From NCBI GenBank assembly GCA_032433765.1, contig JAVIAB010000124.1:75138119-75202118 (forward strand): a stretch of 64,000 bases of DNA. The letters are read 5' to 3'. The translations under genes were made by a program, and so were the position numbers. This DNA comes from Megaustenia siamemsis. Its lineage: Eukaryota; Mollusca; Gastropoda; Stylommatophora; Ariophantidae. The notes under the pieces were generated by a model. That model was not told the origin of the DNA, ran no database searches, and saw nothing but the letters and a program-made list of their open reading frames with translations. Positions within the stretch are counted from its first letter, which is position 1. Each line of letters starts with the position of its first letter. Shown piece after piece: positions 15,401 to 23,719 of this stretch.

Positions 15401-18400
15401 TCCTCATATATTAGGCATTGGTCATCAGCGAAGAGTAGCTCGTTGATGTTGGAATTGTCTACCTCTATGTTATTATTTGATTTTTCCTTATTGTTGGTTG
15501 TTTCCTGATTTATTTTGTCCATATATATGATGAAGAGGAGTGGTGAGAGGACACATCCTTGTCTTACACCTGTTGTAACCTGAAACCATTCTGACAGACC
15601 TTCCGATTTTCTAACGGCACTTTGACTGTTTTTATATAATGCCATTATATTATCTAGTAGTTGTCCTGCTACACCGTAGGTTTCTAGAGTTTGCCAAAGT
15701 TTGTTCCTGTCCACGCGATCAAACGCTTTTTCCTGATCTATAAACACTATATTTAGGTTTCTGTCATATTCTATTATTTTTTCACATAGTTGTCTCAATG
15801 TAAATATAGCATCGGTACAGCTTTTGCCTTTTCTGAATCCGAATTGATTATTACTTAAAACTTTTTCATTAGCCACTGACATATTTTCATTCTTCTAATT
15901 CTGAGACAAGGAGAAAAACTCTGCATAAATAGCATAATTATTTGTTAAAATTAATATTTTTTTAAAAACTATACCTTACAACAACACACAAATTTGACTG
16001 TACAAAATTAAAATGGACAAAATTTCAGATTAAACTAAATCTAATAAAAATTAAAAGCTCAGTTCACAATCTATTGTTAAATGTGAAGAAAACTTCAAAA
16101 AATGACAAATTTAGCATAGTCATGGACTACGTGATGTCCAACAAAATACTGGTACTCCGGTATCTTCCCACTTCAACTCCCCTGATCACAAGGGCAAAGA
16201 CGACATCCGTGTCACTGGTATTGTCCTTTGTCACTCTGGCGACCGTAGCCGCTATACTTTGGAAAATCGCCTTATAGTCCAGTATGGTTCGCTGACCCCG
16301 AGAGGTATGAATGTATCACACTCATACGCATAGTTTCTTTTTGCTTGCTCCTTCCCTTTTGCATAGCCTTCTCTACTACACATATTTGGGTTCTTTGGTC
16401 TACTTACTATGCCATACTTTTTATAGTTCTTCTCCTCTAGTCCCTTATGAGACACTTCGGTTTTCTCCTCTATAAAAAATTTTTTTTCTGTGCTTCTTAC
16501 CCCTCATTTATTTTTACTGTACCCCACTCTCAGACATCTCACTCGTAGCGTCTTTTTACACCTGTCAGACTACTATTCGATTCTTTCTCCTTTGTGTTTG
16601 CACACTGACCCTTGTGTTTACTCCTCTGGTTCTGTTTACATTTACGCACTTTTTCGCACGATTTTCGACGTTCACGACAGCCGCACTTGGTTACGATTTT
16701 ATTTTGGATTTGACAGGATAGTTTTACTTTTTGTTGTTGTTTTCTTTAACACATTTCGATTGTTTTTGTTTTGGTTGTTTCGTTATTAATTTGTGTGTGT
16801 GTGTGTTTTTATTGTTTGTTCCTGATGAAGGCCTATTGAGCCGAAACGTTGTTTAGTCTGTGTCGTCCACTTGTCACGTAAAGCTTCTTACATACCTTTT
16901 TTTATTTTTAATTTTTCCTCATGGACTCCCCCCAGAGGTAACAATTTCAATTAAATATCAATGTCACGTTTCCATCACACAAATCCACTAAATTTGATGA
17001 TTTATTGAATAATTATTCCCTGTGGCAACAAAGAATAAAAAAATAATATCCATTTTAAAAATTCATAACACTAAAAAAATAGATATTTTAAAAAATCATA
17101 TAAAATCAATGATCCCATGAAACACATTTAAATGTAGCTTAATTTAGCCACTACAGGTGTAGCATTTTTTAATTTACAGGATGTCAATATAAAATGAAGG
17201 AATACTATCAATTCTGTCAGCAATGAAGCAAGTGTAACGGCTCCGCTTTTCGGCGATTAAAATTTTTAAAAAGACTCAATACAGTTTTTAATTTGTCAAA
17301 AATCAATATTAACTTCAATCTAAGTGCTGTAAAAAGGAAAATAAAGCTTATTCTTCGCAGTATATATCATATATTTTATAGTTATTGGAATTTCACAGGA
17401 AAAAAGTGTCTATAAGAAAAATCTTAAAAAGCATTTTTCAGTGGCATCAGTAGCGAGCGGTAAACATTCGGGGCAGGCAAAATCGGCTGTAGGAAGCAGC
17501 GATAGCTCAGTGGTTAGTGAACTGGACTACAAAGGACAAGGGGTAGGGTTTGATCCCAACCAACGGCTTCTGGATTCACCCAGCCTTTAATGGGTACCAG
17601 ATATTTTTCTGGGAAAGTGAAGTGGCACGGGTGTAATACCGACCACATTACCCCAAAAATCATGTGCCGAAAATCTGTAAAATTTATGGTCACTAACACC
17701 ATATTACCTATGCGCCACTTGACGTGACGGGGGTACTTTACTTTTTTTTTTACTATGTATTTTCTTCATAAAAAAAGTACTTCTAGTTAAAGATGTTTGA
17801 ATTTGCAACATTGTGCATACCAAATTGTGTAAAACTTTAAAACAGATCAATGTGAAATTGGTGTTTGTTTAAAAATGCCTATATCTTGTCACATAAAAAA
17901 TATTTGTAGTCACCCACATTACCCCAAAAATCATGTGCCAAAGGTCTGTAAAATTTATAGTCACTAACACCATATAAATAATCCTGTGTCAAAAAAGTTA
18001 TTTATGAATTCAGTCTTCTTCTTAATTTCAGCTACCTGTTGAGCATAGTTCCTCAACACATTCCAAGCCATACTGTTTCTTGCCATTCTTTTAAGATTGC
18101 TCCATGTCTTCCGCCATCCTCTTCATCCGTTTCCACCTATCTTCAAGTATACTTTGGTCTTCCTCTTTGTCTCCTCCTATGGTTACACAGTGAAATAACT
18201 ATAATCCTGCCATTTATAAAGAATCTCATTCTTGTTTTTTTTAAAAGTTTATATAGATTACAGGTTTAAAAAAAAAAAACCATGCAAGTACATACTTGTA
18301 ACAAGAGGAACAGCACAATCTTGAATTTCCATAACCACACCTTGCAGTACATCCATCATTGGTGCAATGTCAAGCAAATGCAATTCCAGGGGCTGGCAAA

Positions 18401-21400
18401 ACATAGTTAACAAAGAGCATTTCAGGTATGGATTACTGTTCTAAAAGCTATAGATACCAACACAACCAGTTTCTGGTTCTTTGAAATAAAAGATTACAAA
18501 ACCAAGGATTGGCTTAGGGAGAGGGAGGTGGAAGATGACAAGAATTATGCAAATGACAAAAAGTCTCAACAGGCACCTTATCTTACTGAGAGTTGTTTAG
18601 TATTCTTATTGTAAAAAAATATGTTAGAATGCTGTTATTGATATAGTGGCTGGGAGAACCCACTGTCTTTTATAAAATGTCACAATTTACAAATCCTGCA
18701 TATTCACAAGTTATTAGGTTTATATGGCAAGTCATGCCACAATTTAAACATTCATTTGGATGTTTCTTCAGTGTGATAACTGTAACAAAAATACCACACA
18801 TTGCTCAAGGAAAGATCAACATTTGACCTCTACCACATCCATTGTTTTTTTCAAACCAGTATTAAAATGAATGTCTCATACTGAAAAGTTGTCCATTTGA
18901 TGTAAAGTATATACACACTAGAGAAATTGACTTCTTAAAGTCGTCACAATATGGAATCAGTGAGAACAGTTGAAAGAACATTCACTATTACTGTCATTGC
19001 CATTTCTATTGTAGCAGATGCAAGAAAGGAAAATTAATCCTCTGCATAAATTGTCAAGTTGTGGATAGGTTTGGAAATTCTTTGACAAATGATAACTAAA
19101 TAAATAGTTATTTCAATTGCAAGTTTCATTACTTTATTTAATCTTAACAATTTTGTACATAGTGACTATTGATGGATGAAAGAAAGTGTAAAAATGTAAA
19201 ATCTTTCTAGTTACAGATAAATGAAAGGTGGAAGTAGCATGGGTAGTGATACCTGAGTTCTTGTATTAATTATTCTCAGAAGAGATCTGTTTTGTTATCT
19301 TCTTCTTCTACCTTTCAGCTCCCTTGGAGCATAAGTCTTCAACAAACACTTTCCAAGTCGTTTTGTTTCTTGCCATTCTTTTAAGATCTTTCCATGTCTC
19401 TACCCTATCATTTTTATCTGCTTCCACTTTTCTCCAAGAATATTTTGGTCATCCTGTCTTTTTCCTTGGGGATTCCAAAAATGGGCCTATTGTATAATAC
19501 TCTCAGTTGGCTTCTGCAGTGTGTGTCCTATCCAGCACCATTGTCTTCGGTATATCTCATTATCCACTGGTATTTGTCCATAATTCTATGTTAATGATTT
19601 TGTCCTGCCATTTCCATCCTTTTATTTTGCGCAAGCATCCATTAATGAAGGTCTATATCTTCAAGATTGTCAATTTTGTTGTTCTCCATGTTTCACAGCC
19701 ATATAATAGGACTGACTTAACATTGGAGTTGAAAATTTTTATTTTTGTATTTAACCTAATTTCTTTGGACTTCCATATGTTTCCCTGTGCAACAAAAGCT
19801 CCTCTTGCTTTTGATATCATTTTCTGTTCCTCCCTCTTTATAATAGTACTGCCCAGATACATGTAAGATTGTACATCTAGTTGAGGTATTTCTCCTAATT
19901 TCATTTGGTTATTGCCAACTGCATTAATTCTCATAATGTTGGTCTTATCTCTATTAATTTTCAGCCCTAGCTGTTGTGATCTCTCATCAAGTGTGCTTAT
20001 TTTATCCTGCATCTGTTGATGGCTGTGTGATAGAGCTATGTCATCAGCAAAGTCTAAATCATTAAGTTGCTTGATCAGTGACCACTGGACTCCCATTTCT
20101 GTTGTTTTTGAGTTATTCTCATAATCCAATCTATGGCCAGTAGAAAGAGAAATGGAGACAGAAGGTATCCCTGCCTTACTCCTGTTCTTATCTCAAATGC
20201 TTCTGTAAGCTGCCCTTCATGCACCACACTATGTCATGCTTTGTTATCACTGAGGAAATATCCTATCCATGTTGAGTTGTATTTCAATGGGAAAATTTTA
20301 AAAAATTTTCTTTCACTACAAAAACAAAGATCATCCTTGTAAAAGTTTTGTCAAAACACTTTAGCTATTAACCATTGTAAAGATATATTCCTCTTCCCAG
20401 TTTTGAAGAGATGCATCCTATCATTTTATTGCTAGTATTTTGTTTGATAATAAAAGACATATTCCAATATAACTCGACCGTGCTGAGTCAAATGGACATG
20501 CGTAGGTGGCATGATGGTGTCACATCTGACACAATGAGCACACACTAATGTGCAACTGTGTATGTGTTCATTCTGTGTAGAATTCATTGATTTTGCTGCA
20601 GATTGTTAGAAAAATGGCCCATGTGATACAGAATCCAGTCATAGTTAATCAGTGACTCGTATTGGCAGTCTGAAGTGAATATCAATGCCATCCACTACAA
20701 AGACACACTAGACAACCTGCATGCAGCCATCAAGAATGAGAAACCCAGAATACTTTTCCATGGTGTGATTCTGTTGCACAACAATGCTTGTCCACATCTG
20801 TTGTGAACATTGTACAAGGAAAAGGTGGGAAGTTCTGCAACACTCAACCTACAGTCCCAATCTGTCACCATGTGACTTTCATTTGTTCTGACCCTTTAAA
20901 AAAATCTTAACAAGATTTGATTCTGATACAGACGTTATGGCCTCAGGGACAAAATGATTAAATGAGCAATCCAGTCACTTTTCTTGGACAACATCCATCG
21001 TGTCATCAACCCAAGTATGGGATGCATAGTCTAAATACCAATGGCGACTATTTCTTAAGAACCTTGATGAGTACTTGCCCCATAACAATTGCTTTATTTA
21101 ATTCTGCCACACATGTTGATGTACCTTGCATGTGTTTGTAATAAAAACACTGGGATGGGTTACATTTGAAAACACCTCGTAAATCAAGATAGGAAATGAT
21201 TTAAAAAAAAAAAAAACACATGAAAGACAAATACTAATTTTGTTTAGAAAAAACCGCTATACAAATAAAAATTATATTAAGTTATGCACAGATAATGGGA
21301 GCCGCGATAGCTTAGTGGTTAGTGACCTGGACTACAAAGGACAAGAGGTAGACTAGAGATAGTGTGTCCAAGGTAGATGTAGCTTTGAACTCTCTCCAGG

Positions 21401-22490
21401 TCTATTCCTTCAACTTTGATATCCACTTGTAGATTTTGAGTGTTATCTTTTGTTTATGATCATAGTTTTAGTATTTTTTAATATTTATATCTAATCAATA
21501 TTTTTTGCACGTCATGATTATTTCATTAAATAAGAATAGATTTTTAGGATTTTGTGCTAGTAGTACAGTTGACACATAGGTTGAAATTTATAATGCTTGC
21601 GATGTTTTCAGCACCTATGGGTGACTACAAATATTTTTTATGTGACAAGATATAGGCATTTTTAAACAAACACCAATTTCACATTGATCTGTTTTTAAAG
21701 TTTTACACAATTTGGTATGCACAATGTTGCAAATTCAAACATCTTTAACTAGAAGTACTTTTTTATGAAGAAAATACATAGTAAAAAAAAAAGTAAAGTA
21801 CCCCCGTCATGTAAAGTGGCGCATAGGTAATATGGTGTTAGTGACCATAAATTTTACAGATTTTCGGCACATGATTTTTGGGGTAATGTGGTCGGTATTA
21901 CGCCCGTGCCACTTCACTTTCCTAGAAAAAAATCCGGTAATCATTAAAGGCTGGGTGAACCCGGAGGCTGTCGGTTGGGATCGAACCCTACCCCTTGTCC
22001 TTTGTAGTCCAGTTCACTAACCACTGAGCTATCGCGGCTAAAGAAAATACATAAACTACCCAAAATATTATGAACTGACAGACAGTTTGAGACAATTTAG
22101 AGATCACTGTCCTATAACTTAAAAAAATGACACTGTTTTATATGTAGAACACTAGTTAACATGGACAACTTTTTGTCCTTAGATTATGTACTACTAAATC
22201 TGTGTCGATAACATATGATAAATATTTATGAATTCAGCTTTCCTTGAACAATATTGTTACTTTTTTCAAAGTGACACAAGAAAAAAAATCTAAAAAATAA
22301 AAACATTATTTTAGGCATGTCATATCCCTCAGTAAAGACAAGTTATTCTAAAATATGGCATATTGTTAAAAAAAAAAATAAAAAATACCTGATCACAGCC
22401 AAAAACATCTCCCTTTGCAATAGTGTACACAAGTGAGTAAGCAATCTGGCCAGCTGCACCAGTAATGGCAACTTTTATTGGTAATTTAGC
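340..22490 (-). CDS. MDH1: Cytosolic malate dehydrogenase, six exons of a gene running off the left edge
   Basis: Encodes NAD-dependent malate dehydrogenase, which interconverts malate and oxaloacetate in the cytosol (malate-aspartate shuttle). Six exons (102, 97, 176, 123, 177 and 114 bp) join in frame and follow the animal cytosolic MDH order. They give the nucleotide-binding [10 protein letters not shown], the substrate-loop [13 protein letters not shown] with its arginines, NPANTN, the catalytic-Asp segment [11 protein letters not shown] and the catalytic-His segment [11 protein letters not shown]. All visible borders are GT/AG. The short first exon with the start codon is not identified; it should lie right of 22490. 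The C-terminal 70-90 residues lie left of the window. Introns are 2-7.7 kb and full of transposable elements, but the exons have no stop or frameshift, so the gene looks functional. The cytosolic rather than mitochondrial form is inferred from the sequence motifs. Confidence 0.95.
755..885 (+). pseudogene. LINE endonuclease N-terminal fragment
   Basis: Plus-strand reading gives [19 protein letters not shown], a stop, then [18 protein letters not shown]. This is the start of the apurinic endonuclease domain of RTE-like LINEs (compare GTWNVRTLNEQGKAA at 55 kb). It breaks off after EMRWL; the rest of the domain is absent. Confidence 0.75.
886..1270. other. Purine-rich spacer with a short duplicated unit
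   Basis: Not coding. A unit of about 50 bp (GTGAGAAGTAGTAACTAAAA and its relatives) occurs about twice between 938 and 1033. No domain or known element recognised. Confidence 0.4.
1275..1995. repeat. Tandem repeat, about seven copies of a 107-109 bp unit
   Basis: The landmark GTGTNACCATTATAGACACA recurs with GTGT at 1281, 1389, 1497, 1604, 1711, 1818 and 1927, so the period is 107-109 bp. Each unit has ATAGACACAAA, GTTGTGAACTCATAAGT, AAGGACAATTTA and GAGCGAGT..AGCTC. Copies 3-5 are a slightly different subtype (TTAGCTCCAGCC). Apparent short minus-strand reading frames across the unit are by-products of the repetition. Confidence 0.9.
1996..2860. other. Unidentified sequence downstream of the tandem repeat
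   Basis: More GC-rich than its surroundings, with an AATAAA at about 2392 followed by ATGCCGTCC. It could be part of an LTR-type or other repeat that also includes the tandem units, but I found neither terminal repeats nor a target duplication. Short plus-strand frames here lack recognisable domains. Confidence 0.3.
2865..3309 (+). pseudogene. LINE reverse transcriptase C-terminus
   Basis: Plus strand encodes [19 protein letters not shown], then [23 protein letters not shown] and a Lys/Arg-rich tail. This is the typical C-terminal region of RTE/CR1-like LINEs (RRW..GHV.R). A frameshift lies near 3215, after which the tail continues to about 3309. It is upstream of, and overlaps, the left arm of the palindrome. 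Confidence 0.75.
3243..3975. repeat. Large near-perfect palindrome, arms about 332 bp
   Basis: Positions 3243-3574 are closely matched in reverse complement by 3640-3975, with a spacer of about 65 bp (3575-3639). Differences are a few substitutions and small indels (for example the T run beside the ATT repeat near 3508 versus the A run near 3705). The outer about 65 bp of the left arm is the coding tail of the adjacent LINE fragment, so the right arm carries the same tail inverted. Arms also contain a run of ATT/AAT triplets. The structure could extrude as a cruciform or form a long RNA hairpin inside the MDH1 pre-mRNA. Confidence 0.92.
3976..4929 (-). pseudogene. LINE-D fragment with RNase H domain
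   Basis: Minus-strand reading gives an RNase H core: [13 protein letters not shown], then [29 protein letters not shown]. Further 3', past frameshifts, are remnants of the GHAGVWGNERADRLA block and a C-terminal [15 protein letters not shown] segment (4140-4173). The same family recurs at 58.2, 58.8 and 61.9-62.5 kb. RNase H following the reverse transcriptase marks I/Jockey-type LINEs. It is dead: frameshifts and stops throughout. Confidence 0.8.
4930..5455. other. Intron filler between LINE-D pieces
   Basis: No coding potential seen. It may be diverged LINE-D sequence linking the fragments on both sides, or a later insertion; I cannot tell. Confidence 0.35.
5461..5850 (-). pseudogene. LINE-D reverse transcriptase C-terminal fragment
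   Basis: Minus strand reads [17 protein letters not shown], then a frameshift, [23 protein letters not shown] and GGMRSIL. This is the region after the RT palm (KYLG.TFD) leading toward RNase H in I/Jockey-type LINEs. Orientation agrees with the RNase H fragment at 3976-4929, so both may come from one insertion. It ends about 75 bp from an MDH1 splice donor. Confidence 0.55.
5924..6100 (-). CDS. MDH1: MDH1 exon with catalytic histidine
   Basis: 59 codons between acceptor GTCAACAG and donor AAG|GTGGGT. It contains [13 protein letters not shown] with the proton-accepting histidine. The stretch [18 protein letters not shown] is a variable surface region in the family. A LINE-D fragment begins about 75 bp downstream of the donor. 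Confidence 0.96.
6101..6712. other. MDH1 intron, nothing recognised
   Basis: Ordinary AT-rich intron between an MDH1 acceptor and the LTR-like insertion. Short frames around 6449-6677 contain a weak LINE-like match (HDTRLSSI, minus-strand sense of an RT tail) that I do not call. Confidence 0.4.
6717..7672 (+). mobile_element. Probable solo LTR, 956 bp
   Basis: Starts TGTAACA, ends CATAACA (TG...CA), and is flanked by CCTA at 6713-6716 and 7673-7676, a 4-bp target duplication. Inside is a TATA-like box (TATATAA, 7024-7030) and an AATAAA at 7643-7648 near the 3' end, as expected for U3-R-U5 on the plus strand. The U3 part holds three copies of a 60-67 bp unit (TTTTGGCGAGGAAAATCGGG, from about 6846). 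No internal gag-pol remains. Without a second copy the call rests on these end features. Confidence 0.65.
6846..7020. repeat. Three tandem 60-67 bp units inside the LTR
   Basis: The motif GGCGAGGAAAATCGGGGACT...AGAAGACCCTACTCG occurs at about 6851 and 6911, and a shortened form (GGCGACGGGGACTAGATAG) near 6972. Such repeats in U3 often act as promoter modules; here that is only inferred. Confidence 0.85.
7677..8260. other. MDH1 intron, nothing recognised
   Basis: AT-rich sequence with short chance frames on both strands and no domain. Confidence 0.4.
8261..8383 (-). CDS. MDH1: MDH1 exon with NPANTN and catalytic-aspartate segment
   Basis: Exactly 41 codons between acceptor TTACACAG and donor CAG|GTGAGT. 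It carries [23 protein letters not shown] sequence, and [11 protein letters not shown] holding the catalytic Asp and a substrate Arg. Phase 0 at both ends. Confidence 0.96.
8384..8925. other. MDH1 intron with a poly-G tract
   Basis: No gene. A run of about 14 G lies near 8795-8808, followed by AAAG. Confidence 0.4.
8928..9745 (+). pseudogene. LINE-A fragment, RT palm to C-terminus
   Basis: Plus strand: [18 protein letters not shown] (the YADD catalytic motif), then after a deletion/frameshift near 9115 [46 protein letters not shown], and REWL-type tail residues to 9722. It closely resembles 29640-30529, which is better preserved. It is 5'-truncated at motif 5 and interrupted by several frameshifts. 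Confidence 0.85.
9900..10060 (-). mobile_element. tRNA-derived SINE head
   Basis: Read on the minus strand, an A-box-like TAGCTGAGTGG (about 10018-10028) is followed by a B box GGTTCGATCCT (about 9949-9959), within sequence shaped like a tRNA (GGGTCTAACAGTTAGC...). The gap between boxes is too long and the ends do not pair as a mature tRNA, so this is a SINE promoter region, not a tRNA gene. Confidence 0.6.
10405..10580 (-). CDS. MDH1: MDH1 exon with substrate-binding arginine loop
   Basis: 176 bp between acceptor TTGACAG and donor AAG|GTAAAA. It codes [18 protein letters not shown], then [20 protein letters not shown]. The two arginines of PRKEGMER are the mobile-loop substrate contacts in this enzyme family. 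Many relatives have LVG where this copy has MLG, a mild change. Confidence 0.96.
10581..11471. other. MDH1 intron, nothing recognised
   Basis: Unremarkable AT-rich intron with no coding or repeat signal I can name. Confidence 0.4.
11483..11969 (+). mobile_element. 5'-truncated LINE-C insertion
   Basis: Bounded by the 11-bp direct repeat CAGGCATCAAA (11472-11482 and 11970-11980), a target duplication. Encodes [59 protein letters not shown] and the LCSTWS end, then a GAA-repeat tail. This is the last about 160 codons of the RTE-like family seen nearly complete at 54.7-57.9 kb. Confidence 0.92.
11981..12643. other. MDH1 intron, nothing recognised
   Basis: AT-rich, no recognisable coding sequence or repeat. 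Confidence 0.4.
12657..15883 (-). mobile_element. LINE-B insertion, later split by a second LINE-B
   Basis: Flanked by the 13-bp duplication TTTTCATTCTTCT (12644-12656 and 15884-15896). Minus-strand coding runs from the RT core ([56 protein letters not shown]; 15882-15264), then jumps the inner insert and resumes at 13197 with [16 protein letters not shown] to a C-terminus near 12660. It is 5'-truncated before the RT fingers and lacks its endonuclease. The remaining RT block is a clean reading frame; the C-terminal block contains frameshifts. Confidence 0.9.
13198..15251 (+). mobile_element. LINE-B inserted in antisense inside another LINE-B
   Basis: Bounded by GTTTTATTTCTT at 13186-13197 and 15252-15263, a 12-bp target duplication lying within the host LINE's coding sequence. 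Plus-strand coding: endonuclease part ([13 protein letters not shown], 13282-13518), linker, [11 protein letters not shown] near 14300, then an abrupt jump to [15 protein letters not shown], so the RT fingers/palm are missing. From 14448 to 15236 one open frame gives [35 protein letters not shown] and [10 protein letters not shown]. It is 5'-truncated and internally deleted. Confidence 0.9.
15897..16139. other. Short MDH1 intron stretch, nothing recognised
   Basis: AT-rich; no feature seen. Confidence 0.35.
16140..16915 (+). mobile_element. 3' end of a Penelope-like element
   Basis: 16148-16332 reads [18 protein letters not shown]..., [32 protein letters not shown]: the C-terminal part of the GIY-YIG endonuclease domain of PLEs, matching the copy at 52842-53444. 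A non-coding 3' region follows, ending with the conserved block CCTGATGAAGGCCTATTGAG, CCGAAACG and TCACGTAAAGC. 5'-truncated inside the GIY-YIG domain. Confidence 0.85.
16815..16885 (+). ncRNA. Hammerhead-ribozyme-like motif in the PLE 3' region
   Basis: CTGATGA (16822-16828), a GGC/GCC stem with a small loop, GAAAC (16843-16847), and ACG...CGTC (C at 16867) give most of a hammerhead core. Penelope-like elements are known to carry hammerhead ribozymes. Against it: one extra A follows CTGATGA, and the helix I bases pair poorly. Related blocks exist at 27.1, 35.7 and 61.1 kb (minus strand). Low confidence that it cleaves. Confidence 0.35.
16916..17492. other. MDH1 intron, nothing recognised
   Basis: Very AT-rich sequence; no element recognised. 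Confidence 0.35.
17493..17990 (+). mobile_element. tRNA-derived SINE (GCCGCGATAGCTC family)
   Basis: Head has A box TAGCTCAGTGG (17503-17513) and a B box, GGTTTGATCCC (17547-17557), followed by a family-specific body (GGTAATGTGGTCGGTATTAC in reverse complement) and tail. 17912-17975 repeats part of the body (ACATTACCCCAAAAATCATG), a partial tandem duplication. Other copies: minus strand 21618-22040, plus strand from 63771, and a truncated head at 21299. Confidence 0.85.
18005..18185 (-). pseudogene. LINE-C 3' terminal fragment
   Basis: Minus strand reads [16 protein letters not shown], a frameshift, then the C-terminal ELCSTGS and GAA-rich tail (CTTCTTCTT at 18009 on the plus strand). Closest to the ends of the LINE-C copies at 11.9 and 57.8 kb. 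No target duplication found. Confidence 0.6.
18296..18392 (-). CDS. MDH1: MDH1 exon ([18 protein letters not shown] segment)
   Basis: 97 bp between acceptor TTGCCAG and donor A|GTATGT. It continues the frame from the upstream exon and ends one base into a lysine codon completed by the next exon. The acidic residue of LLDIAPM sits where the family contacts the adenine ribose. The exon is flanked at roughly 0.4-0.8 kb and 3.2-3.6 kb by inverted SINE copies (17493-17912 and 21618-22040). Confidence 0.95.
18393..19290. other. MDH1 intron, nothing recognised
   Basis: No coding or repeat signal identified. Confidence 0.4.
19300..20239 (-). mobile_element. 5'-truncated LINE-C insertion
   Basis: Flanked by the 9-bp direct repeat TTTGTTATC (19291-19299 and 20240-20248). 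Minus strand 20129-19653 is an open frame with [19 protein letters not shown] (FADD catalytic motif), [14 protein letters not shown] and [14 protein letters not shown]; the C-terminus continues after a frameshift to the GAA-repeat tail at 19300. Confidence 0.9.
20600..21060 (+). pseudogene. Mariner transposase C-terminal fossil
   Basis: Plus strand reads [35 protein letters not shown] (the second-Asp block is HDNAPAH in active mariners, here HNNACPH so the Asp is lost), then broken pieces of [19 protein letters not shown]-like [10 protein letters not shown], and a terminal GDYF-like GDYFLR. Stops and frameshifts are frequent. Terminal inverted repeats were not found. Confidence 0.7.
21299..22040. 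mobile_element. Inverted SINE pair enclosing a LINE scrap
   Basis: 21299-21355 is a truncated plus-strand SINE head (GCCGCGATAGCTTAGTGGTT). 21618-22040 is a nearly complete minus-strand copy of the same SINE, so both ends read GCCGCGATAG...CTATCGCGGC. Between them about 21356-21600 on the minus strand has weak LINE RT similarity (WISKLKE...WRELKATSTL, YLG-like end). The minus copy is a reverse complement of 17493-17912. Confidence 0.7.
22389..22490 (-). CDS. MDH1: MDH1 exon with NAD-binding motif
   Basis: Codes 34 residues from [15 protein letters not shown] to VFGCDQ, including the dinucleotide-binding glycine motif. The acceptor is TTCATCAG just right of 22490 and the donor is CAG|GTATTT at 22388. 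An in-frame ATG exists upstream in the intron (leader MVFIMF...), but it precedes the acceptor and does not resemble an MDH start, so the true start exon lies further right. Confidence 0.95.
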
Positions 22491-22744
22491 CTGATGAATT
22501 AAAACAAACATAATGAAGACCAAACAAATATATTATAAAATATTGCCACAGAGACATTACATAAGAATACAATAAAATTAACTGAAGCTCTAGATTAGTG
22601 GAAAGAAAACAGAAAGAGCCCAGTGGCATATAGATTATAGTCATCTAGGCACTTTGGTAAACAGTTTTTTAATATGTAGCGAAATTGCTAAAATCACAAT
22701 TCTACTACAAAATACTAGGACGGAAGTAATCAAACATGCTCAAA
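22491..22744. other. Upstream MDH1 intron, nothing recognised
   Basis: Sequence immediately 5' of the first visible MDH1 exon; no start exon or promoter recognised. Confidence 0.35.
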
Positions 22745-23095
22745 TGGTACCCTGGGTAACTGGTTGGTCTCGACGCCGGCCTAGAGACAGAGAAGTTATG
22801 GGTTTAAATCCCAGCTACACCAGTTGGGATTTTTATTTATGATTTCTCACTTCGGCAACCACTCCTAGTCTCAGCAGCGAGGCCTGGATTGAAACGTCAA
22901 TTACTCATTGACGGAAAATAAATATGAGTACCTCCAAAGACGGAGTTATCCGCATGTGCGGCGAGGGATTCCTGTGTACACGGCTGCCAGGGAAAAACTG
23001 ATTAACACGCATAATTCAGTTCCTAGTCTCTAGGGACTTCGACAGAGATTAAAAGCTGGCGAACGCACACAAAAAAAAAAAAAAAAAAAAAAAAA
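22745..23095 (+). mobile_element. Second SINE family with poly-A tail
   Basis: tRNA-like head CTGGGTAACTGGTTGGTCTC with B-box-like GGGTTTAAATCCC (about 22800), a body of about 240 bp (GCAGCGAGGCCTGGATTGAA, TTCCTGTGTACACGGCTGCC), and an A-run of about 27 at 23070-23096. The layout (pol III head, body, A-tail) is typical of a SINE. Target duplication not clear. Confidence 0.7.
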
Positions 23096-23096
23096 A

Positions 23097-23694
23097 GGTA
23101 GTTTTATAAAATTTTTCTTAAAATGTTAAATATGTTGGCTATGTGCTAGCCTGATGTCAGCTAGATGGTCCTTGAAATAATTCAATATCTTAATAATGCC
23201 TCAACAACAAATAGAAAAGACTATGAATTTTTTAAGTGAGTTAATTTTGCAGTAAAGTGATTATGGGAAATGTAGAGGAAAATATCAATAGGGACATTTG
23301 TCCATTCTCGAGAATTGATAGCAGTATAGGTTCATTGGTTTTTAAGGTTATAGTACATTCATTTAATAATTTACTTGAACACAACTAACTGCCAAATCCC
23401 TTTAAAAAATCTGAAAGTATATTAATTATTAACTACTGAAGAAATCAGAGCTATTGTAGAAGCAAGTGATTTGACTATCAAATATATATATTTTTAAGAT
23501 CAACCAGCAAAAAAATATTAATAAAATATTTGAAAAAGCTGTTTAGATATGATATTCATGAAAACTTCACGCATTCCAAAATTTGCCAATCTCTAGTGTT
23601 TTCTGAAGAGAGAGAGTGTGTGTGTGTGTGTGCGCGCTTGTGCTTTTGCATGCAAAATTTTAGGTTTTCATGAAAAAAGTTTAGTGGACAACAC
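23097..23694. other. Intergenic/intronic, with a GT microsatellite
   Basis: AT-rich; a (GT)n/(GC)n stretch lies at about 23612-23636. No gene seen. Confidence 0.35.
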
Positions 23695-23719
23695 AAAATA
23701 TGACAACATGAAATAAAAC

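Noticed and set aside
22491..22523. In-frame ATG (MVFIMF leader) as the MDH1 start
   Set aside because: It lies upstream of a good splice acceptor, and MDH1 N-termini do not look like this; a separate short first exon is expected.
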